A stretch of 64,000 bases of DNA from Muricauda sp. SCSIO 64092 (GTDB taxonomy: Bacteria; Bacteroidota; Bacteroidia; Flavobacteriales; Flavobacteriaceae), in the NCBI RefSeq assembly GCF_023016285.1, contig NZ_CP095413.1:4533501-4597500 (forward strand). Reading direction: 5' to 3'. The notes under the pieces are model-generated. The model was not told the origin of the DNA and made no database searches. It was given only the letters and a program-made list of their open reading frames with translations. Position numbers and translations under genes: made by a program. Shown here one piece after another: positions 29,624 to 38,852 of this stretch. How positions within the stretch are numbered: the stretch's first letter is position 1; each line of letters opens with the position of its first letter.

Positions 29624-29649
29624 TTGATGTTTTAATTTAAAATATCGCT

Positions 29650-30303
29650 TCAGAATTTGGCGCTAGTGCCATTCATAATGTTTTTGAGTTCATTGATTTT
29701 ATCTTCAACGGCTTTACCCAGAAATTTACCTTCACTAATATCGAGTAATCGACTTATATAATTTTTATCCATAAAAGAGAAGAAGTCATGATTGATTATC
29801 ATATTGAAAACTCTCATATGACTTCTGTAATCCATGGTTCTTTTTAAATTTTCCAAGAGCTCTACAAGATAGGTTAGCCTGTTTTCCTTATCATACAACA
29901 TTAGATTCATCAACATTTGGTTTCTAACAATAAGACGTTCCTTGATTCTCTTGTTAAAGTCTCTCAATCTATCAAATGACGACTTCCTCTTGGAATAATA
30001 AATATCATATGTTTCTACTTGGAAGTCTAAAACACTTAATTTTATGAGGTAATGATTGGAGCACACAAGCAAACCCATAAAAGAATCAAACAGTTCATTA
30101 TCTTCTAGTTTTAAATCGGAAGCCAAATCAACTAATGAAGACACAATCCAATAATCTGAGCTCTTTTGGATATTTTTCTTTATAAATTTTATAAAATAAG
30201 CCTTATCCTCGAAATTGTAAGAGACATCGTTTTCGTCTAAAAAATCAATCTTCTCGGAAAGTGAGAGCTGTTCAAATTCTATTATGGAAAAGCTATTTTG
30301 CAT
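29650..30303 (-). CDS. hypothetical helical protein, candidate immunity protein of the orphan toxin tail
   Basis: Protein of 217 residues, rich in Ile, Phe, Lys, Asn and Asp and without a signal peptide, predicted mainly alpha-helical (FKVETY-type and LMNLMLYDKENRLTYLVELLEN segments look like a helical-repeat scaffold). I do not recognise a family. Context: 8 nt upstream ends a basic peptide frame that looks like the C-terminus of a polymorphic toxin, the same spacing class as the RHS toxin and its neighbour (6 nt). Base composition is more AT-rich than the surrounding core genes, as is common for exchangeable toxin/immunity cassettes. Confidence 0.55.
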   Translation of the reverse strand: MQNSFSIIEFEQLSLSEKIDFLDENDVSYNFEDKAYFIKFIKKNIQKSSDYWIVSSLVDLASDLKLEDNELFDSFMGLLVCSNHYLIKLSVLDFQVETYDIYYSKRKSSFDRLRDFNKRIKERLIVRNQMLMNLMLYDKENRLTYLVELLENLKRTMDYRSHMRVFNMIINHDFFSFMDKNYISRLLDISEGKFLGKAVEDKINELKNIMNGTSAKF

Positions 30304-30311
30304 CTGTCAAA

Positions 30312-30413
30312 TTATCTTCTTCCTGTTCCAGTTCCTTTTTCGGAACCTTTCTTTTGCTTATTTCTCTGTCCACGAGCTTTTTGCTCTTTTTGCAATTTAC
30401 GCTTTCTAGCTTT
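30312..30413 (-). pseudogene. orphan C-terminal fragment of a toxin-like protein
   Basis: A stop-terminated minus-strand frame encodes about 33 residues of the type KARKRKLQKEQKARGQRNKQ and further basic residues, ending in TAA at 30312-30314. The Lys/Arg/Gln-rich tail resembles the extreme C-terminus of secreted nuclease toxins. It has no start codon of its own and its 5' side abuts a REP palindrome at 30414. I read it as a displaced toxin tip left with its immunity gene, as is typical for RHS loci. The toxin identity cannot be determined. Confidence 0.45.
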
Positions 30414-30444
30414 CCCCCTGCTAGCGCTCGTTTGCAACGAGTGC
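30414..30444 (-). repeat. REP palindrome A
   Basis: Reading the minus strand: GCACTCGT, 6 nt, ACGAGCGCTAGC, then AGGGGG. The ACTCGT/ACGAG arms form a hairpin and the flanking GCTAGC-G-run is shared with copies B and C. Confidence 0.75.
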
Positions 30445-30459
30445 TATAGTAGCAACAAT

Positions 30460-31017
30460 TTATGCCAAAAAACCAATCTCATCTATTTCCAGAATAGTAT
30501 GATCACCCGCAAAATTCCGTGCACTACTATATTTTCATTCCGTTGGTTCAGTAACAAAACCGGATTCAACTGGATTGTTGTGAACATAATCAATCTTCTG
30601 TTTGATGACAGATGTGCTCCAAAGCTCAATGGGCTTGTTATGGTGTTGCCAAAATTGATATTTTGATATGTTGCCTTTCTTTTTCCCGCCATGTTCAAAC
30701 ATCCAAAGCAACCATTCTTTTCTACTCTCTTGTGGATTTTCCTCAATGGCACGGATCATCTTCTTCGCAGTGTATTTTTTGAAATCCCTTAACAAAGCTG
30801 TTGGATTCTCATTGGAATCCCGAAATATGAAATGAATATGGCTTGGCATAAAGCAGTAGGCATACAGTTCCAACCCCTTTTCCTTTCGACAATAATCAAC
30901 ACTGGTAGCCAAAACCTGAAAGTATTCCTCCCGTACAAAAACATCCAACCAATATACAGTGGCAAAGCTTACAAAGTAAGCGGCCGTCGGATTCTGGAAT
31001 TTGTACTTTCTGCTCAT
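30460..31017 (-). pseudogene. REP-associated Y1 transposase (RAYT) with an in-frame TGA
   Basis: IS200/IS605-like Y1 tyrosine transposase of the RAYT group. The HUH-type motif PSHIHFIFRD and the catalytic-Tyr helix KKYTAKKMIRAI are present, then IDYVHNNPVESGF. The frame is interrupted by TGA at 30535-30537 exactly where relatives have Trp in the E-W-x-Y-S-S-A motif. Past the stop the same frame continues as KYSSARNFAGDHTILEID to a TAA at 30460-30462. A single W to stop change therefore removes the last 25 codons. REP palindromes lie on both sides. Confidence 0.85.
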
Positions 31018-31073
31018 ATAGTTCTAAAAATACAAAACCATGACTTTTACTCAGAACCATTTTTTCTGGTATG

Positions 31074-31105
31074 GCACCCGTCACAGACGAGCGCTAGCGA
31101 GGGGG
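31074..31105 (+). repeat. REP palindrome B
   Basis: GCACCCGTCACAGACGAGCG then CTAGCGAGGGGG. Same design as copies A and C but with one mismatch in the hairpin arm (CCCGT for CTCGT). It follows the RAYT start at 31017 by about 57 bp. Confidence 0.75.
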
Positions 31106-31174
31106 TAACAAAAAAGCCACAACATAAGTCATGGCTTCTTTTGGGTTTTTTATGTTTTTTGCCTACTCGATACG

Positions 31175-31206
31175 GCACTCGTCAGAGACGAGCGCTAGCG
31201 GGGGGG
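31175..31206 (+). repeat. REP palindrome C
   Basis: GCACTCGTCAGAGACGAGCG then CTAGCGGGGGGG, in the same orientation as copy B and opposite to copy A. Copies B and C are about 100 bp apart and enclose a hairpin (AAAAAAGCCA and TGGCTTCTTTT, 31110-31140), like a bacterial interspersed mosaic element. Confidence 0.75.
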
Positions 31207-31352
31207 AACACCCTATGTTGACAACTTAAAATATGCCGCATAAAATTTTAACATTCATAGGCTTGGTTTTATCATAGAATACGGGGGATACGCTTTGCTG
31301 ATTGCGCACAAGTAGGGAATGAGCACAACGAGTACTGAGCCGAGAATAGCAA

Positions 31353-31817
31353 CTAAATCCAGTTATATAACCTCCAGTTATTTTCCAGTTTTTCTATTAA
31401 TAAAGTATCATTCCATACCCCCCACGGAGACAATTTTTTTTGCTCTTCCGTTAACGTTTCAACAGATTCCCGTTCCCAGGTTTCTGAGTTTACAATATGC
31501 CATCCCTCGCCAAACGGATTTTCTGTCCTGTAATATTTCGGGCACGAAAATTCTTTATCCAAAGCAACATTGCCTACAAAAGAAACAATGTTTTTTTTGT
31601 GTGCGGCCTTTAAAGGAAAATCAAGATAAAAATAATCTTCGGATACTACCATTTTTTCAATTGACTTAGGCTCTTCTTGAAATAAAGAATAAAACACTTT
31701 TATCTTTTCAACTTCAGAAGTATCCTTGGGATATTTTACAAATTGTAAGTATGCTTTACCTTTCGATGTTTCTAATTCAAAGAGATCTCCTAATTCTATC
31801 TTTTTTTTTAGCTTCAT
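31353..31817 (-). CDS. candidate immunity protein of the RHS toxin (Imm26-like)
   Basis: Cytoplasmic-looking protein of 154 residues with no signal peptide. The opening IELGDLFELETSKGKAYLQFV and the closing pattern SPWGVWNDTLLIEKLENNW resemble the Imm26 immunity family of polymorphic toxin systems. The gene starts 6 bp after the RHS stop codon, which is the usual place for the cognate immunity gene. Expected role: bind and block the nuclease tip of the RHS protein. Family name is moderately sure, role is from context. Confidence 0.65.
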   Translation of the reverse strand: MKLKKKIELGDLFELETSKGKAYLQFVKYPKDTSEVEKIKVFYSLFQEEPKSIEKMVVSEDYFYLDFPLKAAHKKNIVSFVGNVALDKEFSCPKYYRTENPFGEGWHIVNSETWERESVETLTEEQKKLSPWGVWNDTLLIEKLENNWRLYNWI

Positions 31818-31823
31818 AAATAT

Positions 31824-34800
31824 TTATTTTATACCGATTGTGCTCAATAATTCATATCCTCTTTTTAGAGCAGCCGCATACTTTGGATTGGTCTTCGCAA
31901 TACTATTTATTTTATTGAGTAGTTGCCCTGTTTGTCCCGATTTACCCCCTAATTTATAGATTTCTATTAAAGCCTGTTCCACTGCACGCGCATCAGCTTT
32001 AGTGAGGTTTTTCAATAAAGGTTGAATTACAAAACCTCTTGCTCTTAAATGTTCGGCTGCTCTTCTAGCAAAATTATTGGTAATCCCAACATATTTAAAA
32101 CCTTTGGCACCTTTAGCAAAGTAAACTACATATTTTGCCGCATTTTTAAGCCCTCCTATTAAAGGGGATACTTCGAATTCCATGGGATCTACCTTGGCAG
32201 AAAGAAGAAATCCATCTGGCAATACTTCCAGGGAACTAGAAAATAAGTCATCCATCTCTAGATAATCTCCAACTTCATAGTTTTTTCCTTTTTGTTCTTT
32301 TCCTATAACATTCTCAGCGGTTCTTTCATTAAGATATATATTATCATCCCCATCATCTTTAGCATCAATTATTTGCCCTGTTTCATCAACGACTATTGAT
32401 GCATCAGATAAAACCGAACGAAAATCACTAAACTTTTCGTTGAAATGCTCGTCGTTTGCTTCATGAATCTCATCAGTATCGGCCCAAGGAAACCGCCAAG
32501 ATCGCATCCCGTCAGGATCAATATAATAGATAGGATTGTTAAAGGCATAGTTATATGGACTGTGCCGACGCATTTCCTCTGCCAAGGGGTCTATGCTCAT
32601 CCATCGGCCCAATTCGGGATCGTAACTACGGGCGCCAAAGTCATAACTATCCCAATCCCAATTGTCTTCATATTGTTTATCCCCAAATTTCCATTGTTGC
32701 CCCACACTATTTCCCAAAGCAGTTACACCATCATTATATCCCTTATGCTTTAGACCAAAGGGGTAGTAGTTGTTTTCCTCAATAATTTCGGTGACATTGG
32801 GGTCCGTACTTACGGTGATACTTCCATCCCCATTGGCATCGGAATAGCTGAGGCGGACATTTTCCAGATGATCGGTATACTGATACACATAGTCGTACCC
32901 TTCCGCTCCGTTGGGGGTCACATACCCTTCAGATATAGGGAAAAAGGAAAGTGCCCCATCGGTATACACAAACCCATTGGAATACTCTGTGACTGCACCA
33001 TTGCTCACTTCCTTTTTGAGTCGATTTCCGGAGGCATCATAGGTATAGTTGATTCGTTGCGAACTGCTATGGTTAAATTTGATTTCCTTGGGTAAATCCA
33101 GATGATTGTACGTTATTCCGTTATGAGAACCGGTACCTATAGCCTTGTTCAGATCCCGAATAAGATTGCCGTTGGGATCATAATGGAATTCGTTAGCTTG
33201 ATCGACCCCATCCGTAAACCCATACGTATCGTTTCCGTTATCCAGCACTTTGATTAATTTGTTCGATGAACTACTGTAACCAAAAACCAATCTGTCCATA
33301 TCTGTAAAAATGGAACCGCTGTTTTGCCACCCATTTCTGTCCAACTTGATTAAGTTACCATTCTTGTCATAATCAAGATTGGAAACTGAATACCTTCCAT
33401 TGGTAAAAGTTGCACTCTTTATTCTATCCAATGCATCATAGCTATAGGCATACCACCGTAAGGTGTTGTCATTTTTTGATTTCCACGCTACCTCGGCAAT
33501 ATTGCCATTGAATCTTGGTGATGCACCATGGTCCACTTCATTGTAGTTTACTTTAAACCCAAAAAGGTCATTCCCTAGATTACCGGGATCATTAAGCTGT
33601 CTAAGCCATCCCCTTATGTTGTATTTGTAATCATAAGTTTGCAATGGACTGGCAGCGGTATGGCCCACTTTTTTTGCCCGTAGGTTTCCCAACGCATCAT
33701 AAGAATTTTCGGCGATGAGTTCCGAACTGGCGACACTTGAAATCTTGGCTGAAAAACTAATGGTGGCCGTAGCTTTAAAATGAAAACCAGAGGCCAATGT
33801 TATGCTATTGGATGCAAGTTCGGTAACACTGCTGGTAATGACCGTATCGTAAATTGGGTTGGTAGGCAAACTGGGGTCCACCGTTCCACATTCGGAAATG
33901 CCATCCCTGCCTATGCATTGTTTATGCGAAAGCAACCTGTCCCATTCGTCATAGGTGAATTTATCAATGATTACAATCTCTTCTGCGCTTCCTTTTTGAT
34001 GTCGATGTTTGGTCTGTTGTATATTTCCTGTGAAGTCCAAAAGGTGTTCCACTCTGTCCGTTGTATTTAAAAAGGGATTTTTGGCGGCCGAAAAGATTTC
34101 CCTTCCTTTTTCGTCATATCCCAGCACATTTGTGATCCATTCATTGCCATCCAACACCCTTGTCTTTGTAACTGTAGGTAAACCCTGTATTTCTGACGTT
34201 ATTGTTTGGTTGAAAACGGAAGAGGGTATGCCCAACCCATCCATATCCACATAGGCGTCATAATATGTAATGGAGTGCAATTCGCCTATGCTGGTTGTGG
34301 GAAATGCGTTATTGGTATAGTACAGGGACGTGTTATCAATGATAATGGTATTGTCTTGTTTTTCTTCCCAAAGGACGGTATGATTGTCCACCACAGTTTG
34401 AAGACTCCCCCGATTTGAATCGCTGTCAAAAAAACCCGTGTACAGTATTCTCCCCAAAACATCGTATTTCGTGAACAACCATAGCTCCCGTAGGGCCAAG
34501 TTTGCATCCTGTGTAAGAACCGGTTGGTCCAGTTTGTTGTACACTATGGATTCCCAACCCCTTCCAGGCAATTTCTTTTCAATTAATCGGTTTCGCTTAT
34601 CGTATTTGTATTGGTAACACAATTCGTTCAATTCGGTAGTGGAAACGCCATCGGCAATATTCACTTTTGGGGTCACAACAAATGTCAAATTATCATAATC
34701 GTCATATATATAATAGGTGTCATGGGGGATTTCGTTCTCGTAGTTCCGTTTTAATACCAACATCCCCTGTTTGTCCATAAATTCCTCTCTGGTCCGGTCC

Positions 34801-35453
34801 TTTAAGGTTCCGGAATGATCTTCGTTACGGTATACATTTTTAATCAAAGTATTTACCGCATAGTATGAAGAACCACTGGCAACTAATTGGGGTTGCTCTG
34901 TATTTTCTCCCGTGAAACTTACGTCGAACAATCGTACTTCCTGGGCATCATTTAGGAGGTATTCAAACTCCTGTTCATTTCCACTTCCCATCCGCCAATC
35001 CCGTCCGGGTGCCGATATTTTCTCTACCCGGTTTAACGGGGATTTACCATATCTTTTATCGCTAAAATTGGGATAGGAATAGTCATAGTCTGAATTCGAA
35101 TAAAAATCGTCGCAAAAACTGCTATGGGCTCCGGCGGATTTCATACCGTTACTTGTCGAACTAATACAGGGTAAAGGCTCTAGGGATAGCCTTCCAATTT
35201 TGTCGAATTCGGTGTAATTGACAATGTCCTGCTGCTGTCCACCAGCCCTAACATCGATGCGTTGTTCCGGCCTTCCCATACCGTCAAAATAAGTGACCGT
35301 AATGTTCTTTTCACCAGCACCTACGGTACCTTGTTGCCCTGGTTGTACTTCCTTTTTGTAATGTGTGGTTTTTATATAGTTTTCCGTGCTCGTTTGACTC
35401 CAAGCCATTGAAGAAATTAGTAGCGCAAAAACCAAAATTTGAAGATGTTTCAT
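31824..35453 (-). CDS. RHS-type polymorphic toxin with C-terminal GIY-YIG/URI nuclease domain
   Basis: Secreted RHS protein of 1209 residues. A signal peptide (LQILVFALLISSMAWSQ) is followed by a DUF6443-type N-terminal region with GEKNITVTYFDGMGRPEQRI. Many YD/RHS repeats follow. The RHS-associated core is ARSYDPELGRWMSIDPLAEE with a terminal PDG near residue 980. Beyond it the variable tip has, at about 1107-1209, VVYFAKGAKGFKYVGITNNF, ARRAAEH, EQALIEIY and LLNKINSI: a GIY-YIG superfamily nuclease of the Tox-URI kind with Y, R, H, E and N conserved. It is followed by its immunity candidate. Likely contact-dependent antibacterial effector. Confidence 0.85.
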   Translation of the reverse strand: MKHLQILVFALLISSMAWSQTSTENYIKTTHYKKEVQPGQQGTVGAGEKNITVTYFDGMGRPEQRIDVRAGGQQQDIVNYTEFDKIGRLSLEPLPCISSTSNGMKSAGAHSSFCDDFYSNSDYDYSYPNFSDKRYGKSPLNRVEKISAPGRDWRMGSGNEQEFEYLLNDAQEVRLFDVSFTGENTEQPQLVASGSSYYAVNTLIKNVYRNEDHSGTLKDRTREEFMDKQGMLVLKRNYENEIPHDTYYIYDDYDNLTFVVTPKVNIADGVSTTELNELCYQYKYDKRNRLIEKKLPGRGWESIVYNKLDQPVLTQDANLALRELWLFTKYDVLGRILYTGFFDSDSNRGSLQTVVDNHTVLWEEKQDNTIIIDNTSLYYTNNAFPTTSIGELHSITYYDAYVDMDGLGIPSSVFNQTITSEIQGLPTVTKTRVLDGNEWITNVLGYDEKGREIFSAAKNPFLNTTDRVEHLLDFTGNIQQTKHRHQKGSAEEIVIIDKFTYDEWDRLLSHKQCIGRDGISECGTVDPSLPTNPIYDTVITSSVTELASNSITLASGFHFKATATISFSAKISSVASSELIAENSYDALGNLRAKKVGHTAASPLQTYDYKYNIRGWLRQLNDPGNLGNDLFGFKVNYNEVDHGASPRFNGNIAEVAWKSKNDNTLRWYAYSYDALDRIKSATFTNGRYSVSNLDYDKNGNLIKLDRNGWQNSGSIFTDMDRLVFGYSSSSNKLIKVLDNGNDTYGFTDGVDQANEFHYDPNGNLIRDLNKAIGTGSHNGITYNHLDLPKEIKFNHSSSQRINYTYDASGNRLKKEVSNGAVTEYSNGFVYTDGALSFFPISEGYVTPNGAEGYDYVYQYTDHLENVRLSYSDANGDGSITVSTDPNVTEIIEENNYYPFGLKHKGYNDGVTALGNSVGQQWKFGDKQYEDNWDWDSYDFGARSYDPELGRWMSIDPLAEEMRRHSPYNYAFNNPIYYIDPDGMRSWRFPWADTDEIHEANDEHFNEKFSDFRSVLSDASIVVDETGQIIDAKDDGDDNIYLNERTAENVIGKEQKGKNYEVGDYLEMDDLFSSSLEVLPDGFLLSAKVDPMEFEVSPLIGGLKNAAKYVVYFAKGAKGFKYVGITNNFARRAAEHLRARGFVIQPLLKNLTKADARAVEQALIEIYKLGGKSGQTGQLLNKINSIAKTNPKYAAALKRGYELLSTIGIK

Positions 35454-35471
35454 GCTTTCCAGTTTACTAGC

Positions 35472-38400
35472 TTAGTTTTTATAATGGTATTCGTTTTCCG
35501 ATACAATATTCCCCTCACTATCCTTTATACTTTCCAGACGATTAAAAGCGTCATATTGATAATACACGGTATAGCCTCGAGTATCGGTCATGCTGGTCAA
35601 TCCCACCAACGGATCGTAGGTATAGGTCATAAGTTTTACTTCCTTACCCGAACTTTCCAGGCTTTGTCTTAATTTGGTCAACCAACTTCTCAAGGTGTTT
35701 TCAGAACTGGCGCTCACATCCAAATCCGCATAGTCCGATAGGTCCTGTAGCGTTTTCCCATCGGTGGCCATATACCTATTGTTGATCTCATCATAGGTCA
35801 TTTCCCCTTCAATTTGGGCAATCGGATATTGCAATTCGTAACCATAGACATATACTACATAAGAACCATTCGATTTTGAGGCTTGTAAAAGGTTGCCCAG
35901 ATTGTCATATTTACCGAGCACTACACGTTCTTCTAATGCATTTATTCCTTTGGCGTCCTTAACGAACTCCGGTAACATCATGCCATTATCGGGGTTTTTA
36001 AACAAAGTCCGTTGTGAGTGGATTCGTACCCCATCTTTTAGCCGATCGGTCTGGACCACTGTACCTCTTTGATGGCGGTTGTCCTTGTTCAGTTGGGCGA
36101 TATTCAAGCGATCGGTTGTGGTAATTGTTTCTCCCGGCAAGCTGGAGTTCGAGATTACATCGTCCGGATAATAGTACTCCTCCCTAAGCACATCACTTTT
36201 ACTATCCACGGTCTCCTTGGCGGTTAGCTGATGATGTTTTGTACTGTTATGTTCATATGTATACACCGTTGATAAGCTTTTTGGGGTTCCGGAACTATAA
36301 TCATACTGCGTTTTTGTCTGGGTGTGCAATACATTCCATCCCGCCAAATGATAGTAACTTCCGATACGACCTCGATACCCGCCTCCAGAGTGCAGCGCAG
36401 GAATTTTTTGGTACTCCTTTATCTCGTAATTATTCTCCTCGGCGAGTTCTAAATTTCCTTGTGAATCATAAATCTCTTTCCGCAACAATTTGCCTCGGTT
36501 CCAATCATAATTGGGATTGGGAGGGAAAGGATGGTAGGATGACCGTTCCGTAGCCATATTGATGTCAAATGCCTCATAATCGGTGATGGTGTTCTTATAG
36601 ATATATTCCCCGTTCGTACTGGACCAATCCTCTTGCAATACGCCAAAAGAGGCCGGTACGTCATAAAAATATTTGGTATAGCCCAACCATCGATATGGTG
36701 GACTAAAATCATCCTCTCCGCTATAAAAAACTTCTTCGACTTCTTCATAGCCAACAAACGACCCATGGGTCATAGCCAACTCATTTTGGGGGAGAGAAAA
36801 AAAAGTACTCCGATAATAATCTTGGCTACCCGTAAGTGCGTGTTCGGCAAATTGCGGAAGTGCCATAATTCGCCCCGAGTCCGTCCCATTTTCATGCTTA
36901 TATTTAAAACGGCGTATATAAATTCGATCATCGCCATCCACCCGCATATGCGGATCTGTTTGGATGTATTCTATTCTTAACCCACCCGCTTTCTCACTTT
37001 TACCTTCCAAATAAAAAGTGTTCAGTTCGTTGACAATTGTGACATCAACCCCGGTAGGGTAGGTAATGCCCGTTAAGGATTCTGCTTTGGTACCCCCCAA
37101 ACTAGGGCTACGATCGACTGCCGTAGCTATGACCCCATCCCCGTCTGCATGGTCAAAAATCCATTCGCTGCCCGAATATGTGGTTCTAGGGTATATGGAA
37201 TATCTTGACAAACGGGTGGACGAGACCGGATCGGTACCATAATACCATAGTTTGGTCAAGCCATATCCATCTACGGTATTGGGCTTGTAGTAGCCCCAAT
37301 AATCAGTTTGGTTGGACATTTTATTGGGCAAGGACGCATTATAGTAATGAAACTGATGGGTGAGTGGCTGAACACCGGATACTCCTTGATTCTGGATTAA
37401 GGAATTCAACCGTAGTCTTTTGTACAACGGCTTGTCAATAGTCGGTAAGGAACCGCTATAATCAGTGGCCAAATTGTACGTGGTGTTAAAAGTCCACTTC
37501 GTGATTAAATCGTTGGTATGGGATTTTACCTCTATGCGGTCCAATCGTCTGGAATTTGAGGAATTTAAGACCGGATAACTACTCGAAAAACCCGAAAGAA
37601 TATCCTCCCTAACGCTACCAGCCAGAAAAACCACTTCCCCACCCTTCCAACTAATTCTGGATAACCGTTTACCATGGATTTGGCTAGCGGAATGGTCAAC
37701 ACTGGATATAACAGGGAAGAAAAAGCTATTCTCTTCATCATAATCAAAGTCCGGAAGGGATTCTTCATATCCCGTTTGTTGGATGTTGGGCGGACTCTTT
37801 GTAATCATGTCCTCGTCAACATAGGTAAAAACAATTTCCTCCAAGCTATTGAGATTGACAATCTTGGAGAGTTTCCATGTGGAATTATGGGGATTTCCCA
37901 AATACGTGTTGAAGTCAGCAGTACTAATGTAGGTCCGGTTTCCTGAATTTGGGTCCCAATTAGACTTCGCATAGCCATTTCCAGGGCTGTATGTAGGGCT
38001 GAAGACATTATATTGTCCGTCTTGAAGCCAACCTCCTGCATCCCCTGTAGTGTAGGTTTTGGTCAACTCGGCACTTTCAAAAATGTATTTTATCCCTTCA
38101 GGAGTGAGTACATCAAAGCCTATGATTTTTTTGTCACTACCATGCCGGGGGATGATGGTAAGGTCGGATACCGTTAAATTGATGATCTTACCTTCTTCTT
38201 CAAATACAAACTTTCCGGTGTAACCCCCAAAATTGTAATAAAAGATATCTGGAGAAGCATCGCGCCTTCCTTGTTTTGTCCTTGCAATGAGGTTAGAACA
38301 GACTGAATTGTAATGTTGGGAACAGGATTGGTCGGAAGAATTTCCATTTAAATAAGATATCATGGCATTAATTCGATTTGGACTAAATAAATGACCTACA

Positions 38401-38825
38401 TCCTCATGGGCACGGCCATAGTATACGATGCCACTATCATGAAATGATAGCGTTTTTTTTAAATCATCGGGTAGCCCAACAACTTTTCTTGAGATGGACC
38501 CCCCAGCGGCCAAAGACCAGCCTAAACCGACCCATGAGGCTTCTTCACTTACTTTGATTCCCGAAGGGTGATAGTTTAATGCAATTGGAACTTCCATTCC
38601 CGCATACGATATCGTATAAAGGGGAATAGCGATTTCCGCCACTCCGGTATAGGGCTTCACCGGTACGTCTACATACTTTTGTAGTTCCGCTGTATTGGGA
38701 GCCACCGTATTTTTATATACCATGGTGCGGTAGGAGTCCGAAATATCGTCATCCGCCTGTCCCGGTACTTCAAAAGGAATCAGCCCCATACCCATAAACA
38801 ATAGTAATATGAATGTTTTTTTCAT
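35472..38825 (-). CDS. RHS/YD-repeat secreted protein (partner of the toxin)
   Basis: Protein of 1117 residues with signal peptide (MKKTFILLLFMGMGLIPFEV). The N-terminal region GVAEIAIPLYTISYAGMEVP and PIALNYHPSGIKVSEEASWV, followed by GLGWSL, is typical of Bacteroidota RHS-family proteins in which a SpvB-like shell begins. It ends in YD repeats (TYDPLVGLTSMTDTRGYTVY, YQYDAFNRLESIKDSEGN) without a core or toxin tip. The next gene, 18 bp away, supplies those, so the two likely build one encapsulating shell. Confidence 0.82.
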   Translation of the reverse strand: MKKTFILLLFMGMGLIPFEVPGQADDDISDSYRTMVYKNTVAPNTAELQKYVDVPVKPYTGVAEIAIPLYTISYAGMEVPIALNYHPSGIKVSEEASWVGLGWSLAAGGSISRKVVGLPDDLKKTLSFHDSGIVYYGRAHEDVGHLFSPNRINAMISYLNGNSSDQSCSQHYNSVCSNLIARTKQGRRDASPDIFYYNFGGYTGKFVFEEEGKIINLTVSDLTIIPRHGSDKKIIGFDVLTPEGIKYIFESAELTKTYTTGDAGGWLQDGQYNVFSPTYSPGNGYAKSNWDPNSGNRTYISTADFNTYLGNPHNSTWKLSKIVNLNSLEEIVFTYVDEDMITKSPPNIQQTGYEESLPDFDYDEENSFFFPVISSVDHSASQIHGKRLSRISWKGGEVVFLAGSVREDILSGFSSSYPVLNSSNSRRLDRIEVKSHTNDLITKWTFNTTYNLATDYSGSLPTIDKPLYKRLRLNSLIQNQGVSGVQPLTHQFHYYNASLPNKMSNQTDYWGYYKPNTVDGYGLTKLWYYGTDPVSSTRLSRYSIYPRTTYSGSEWIFDHADGDGVIATAVDRSPSLGGTKAESLTGITYPTGVDVTIVNELNTFYLEGKSEKAGGLRIEYIQTDPHMRVDGDDRIYIRRFKYKHENGTDSGRIMALPQFAEHALTGSQDYYRSTFFSLPQNELAMTHGSFVGYEEVEEVFYSGEDDFSPPYRWLGYTKYFYDVPASFGVLQEDWSSTNGEYIYKNTITDYEAFDINMATERSSYHPFPPNPNYDWNRGKLLRKEIYDSQGNLELAEENNYEIKEYQKIPALHSGGGYRGRIGSYYHLAGWNVLHTQTKTQYDYSSGTPKSLSTVYTYEHNSTKHHQLTAKETVDSKSDVLREEYYYPDDVISNSSLPGETITTTDRLNIAQLNKDNRHQRGTVVQTDRLKDGVRIHSQRTLFKNPDNGMMLPEFVKDAKGINALEERVVLGKYDNLGNLLQASKSNGSYVVYVYGYELQYPIAQIEGEMTYDEINNRYMATDGKTLQDLSDYADLDVSASSENTLRSWLTKLRQSLESSGKEVKLMTYTYDPLVGLTSMTDTRGYTVYYQYDAFNRLESIKDSEGNIVSENEYHYKN

Positions 38826-38852
38826 CTGTTGATTATTTAATTCAATTAGTAA

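Larger units (their letters stand above)
29308..29649. other. gene-free stretch after the array, with hairpins
   Basis: No gene seen. It holds the array remnant, a perfect 14-bp inverted repeat ACCAAAAGAACCAC (29461-29474) with its complement at 29487-29500, and a second stem at 29595-29623. The region 29549-29574 (GATACGCTTTGCTAATCGGGC and on) resembles 31287-31312, so it contains one copy of a dispersed repeat of the toxin locus. Confidence 0.6.
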
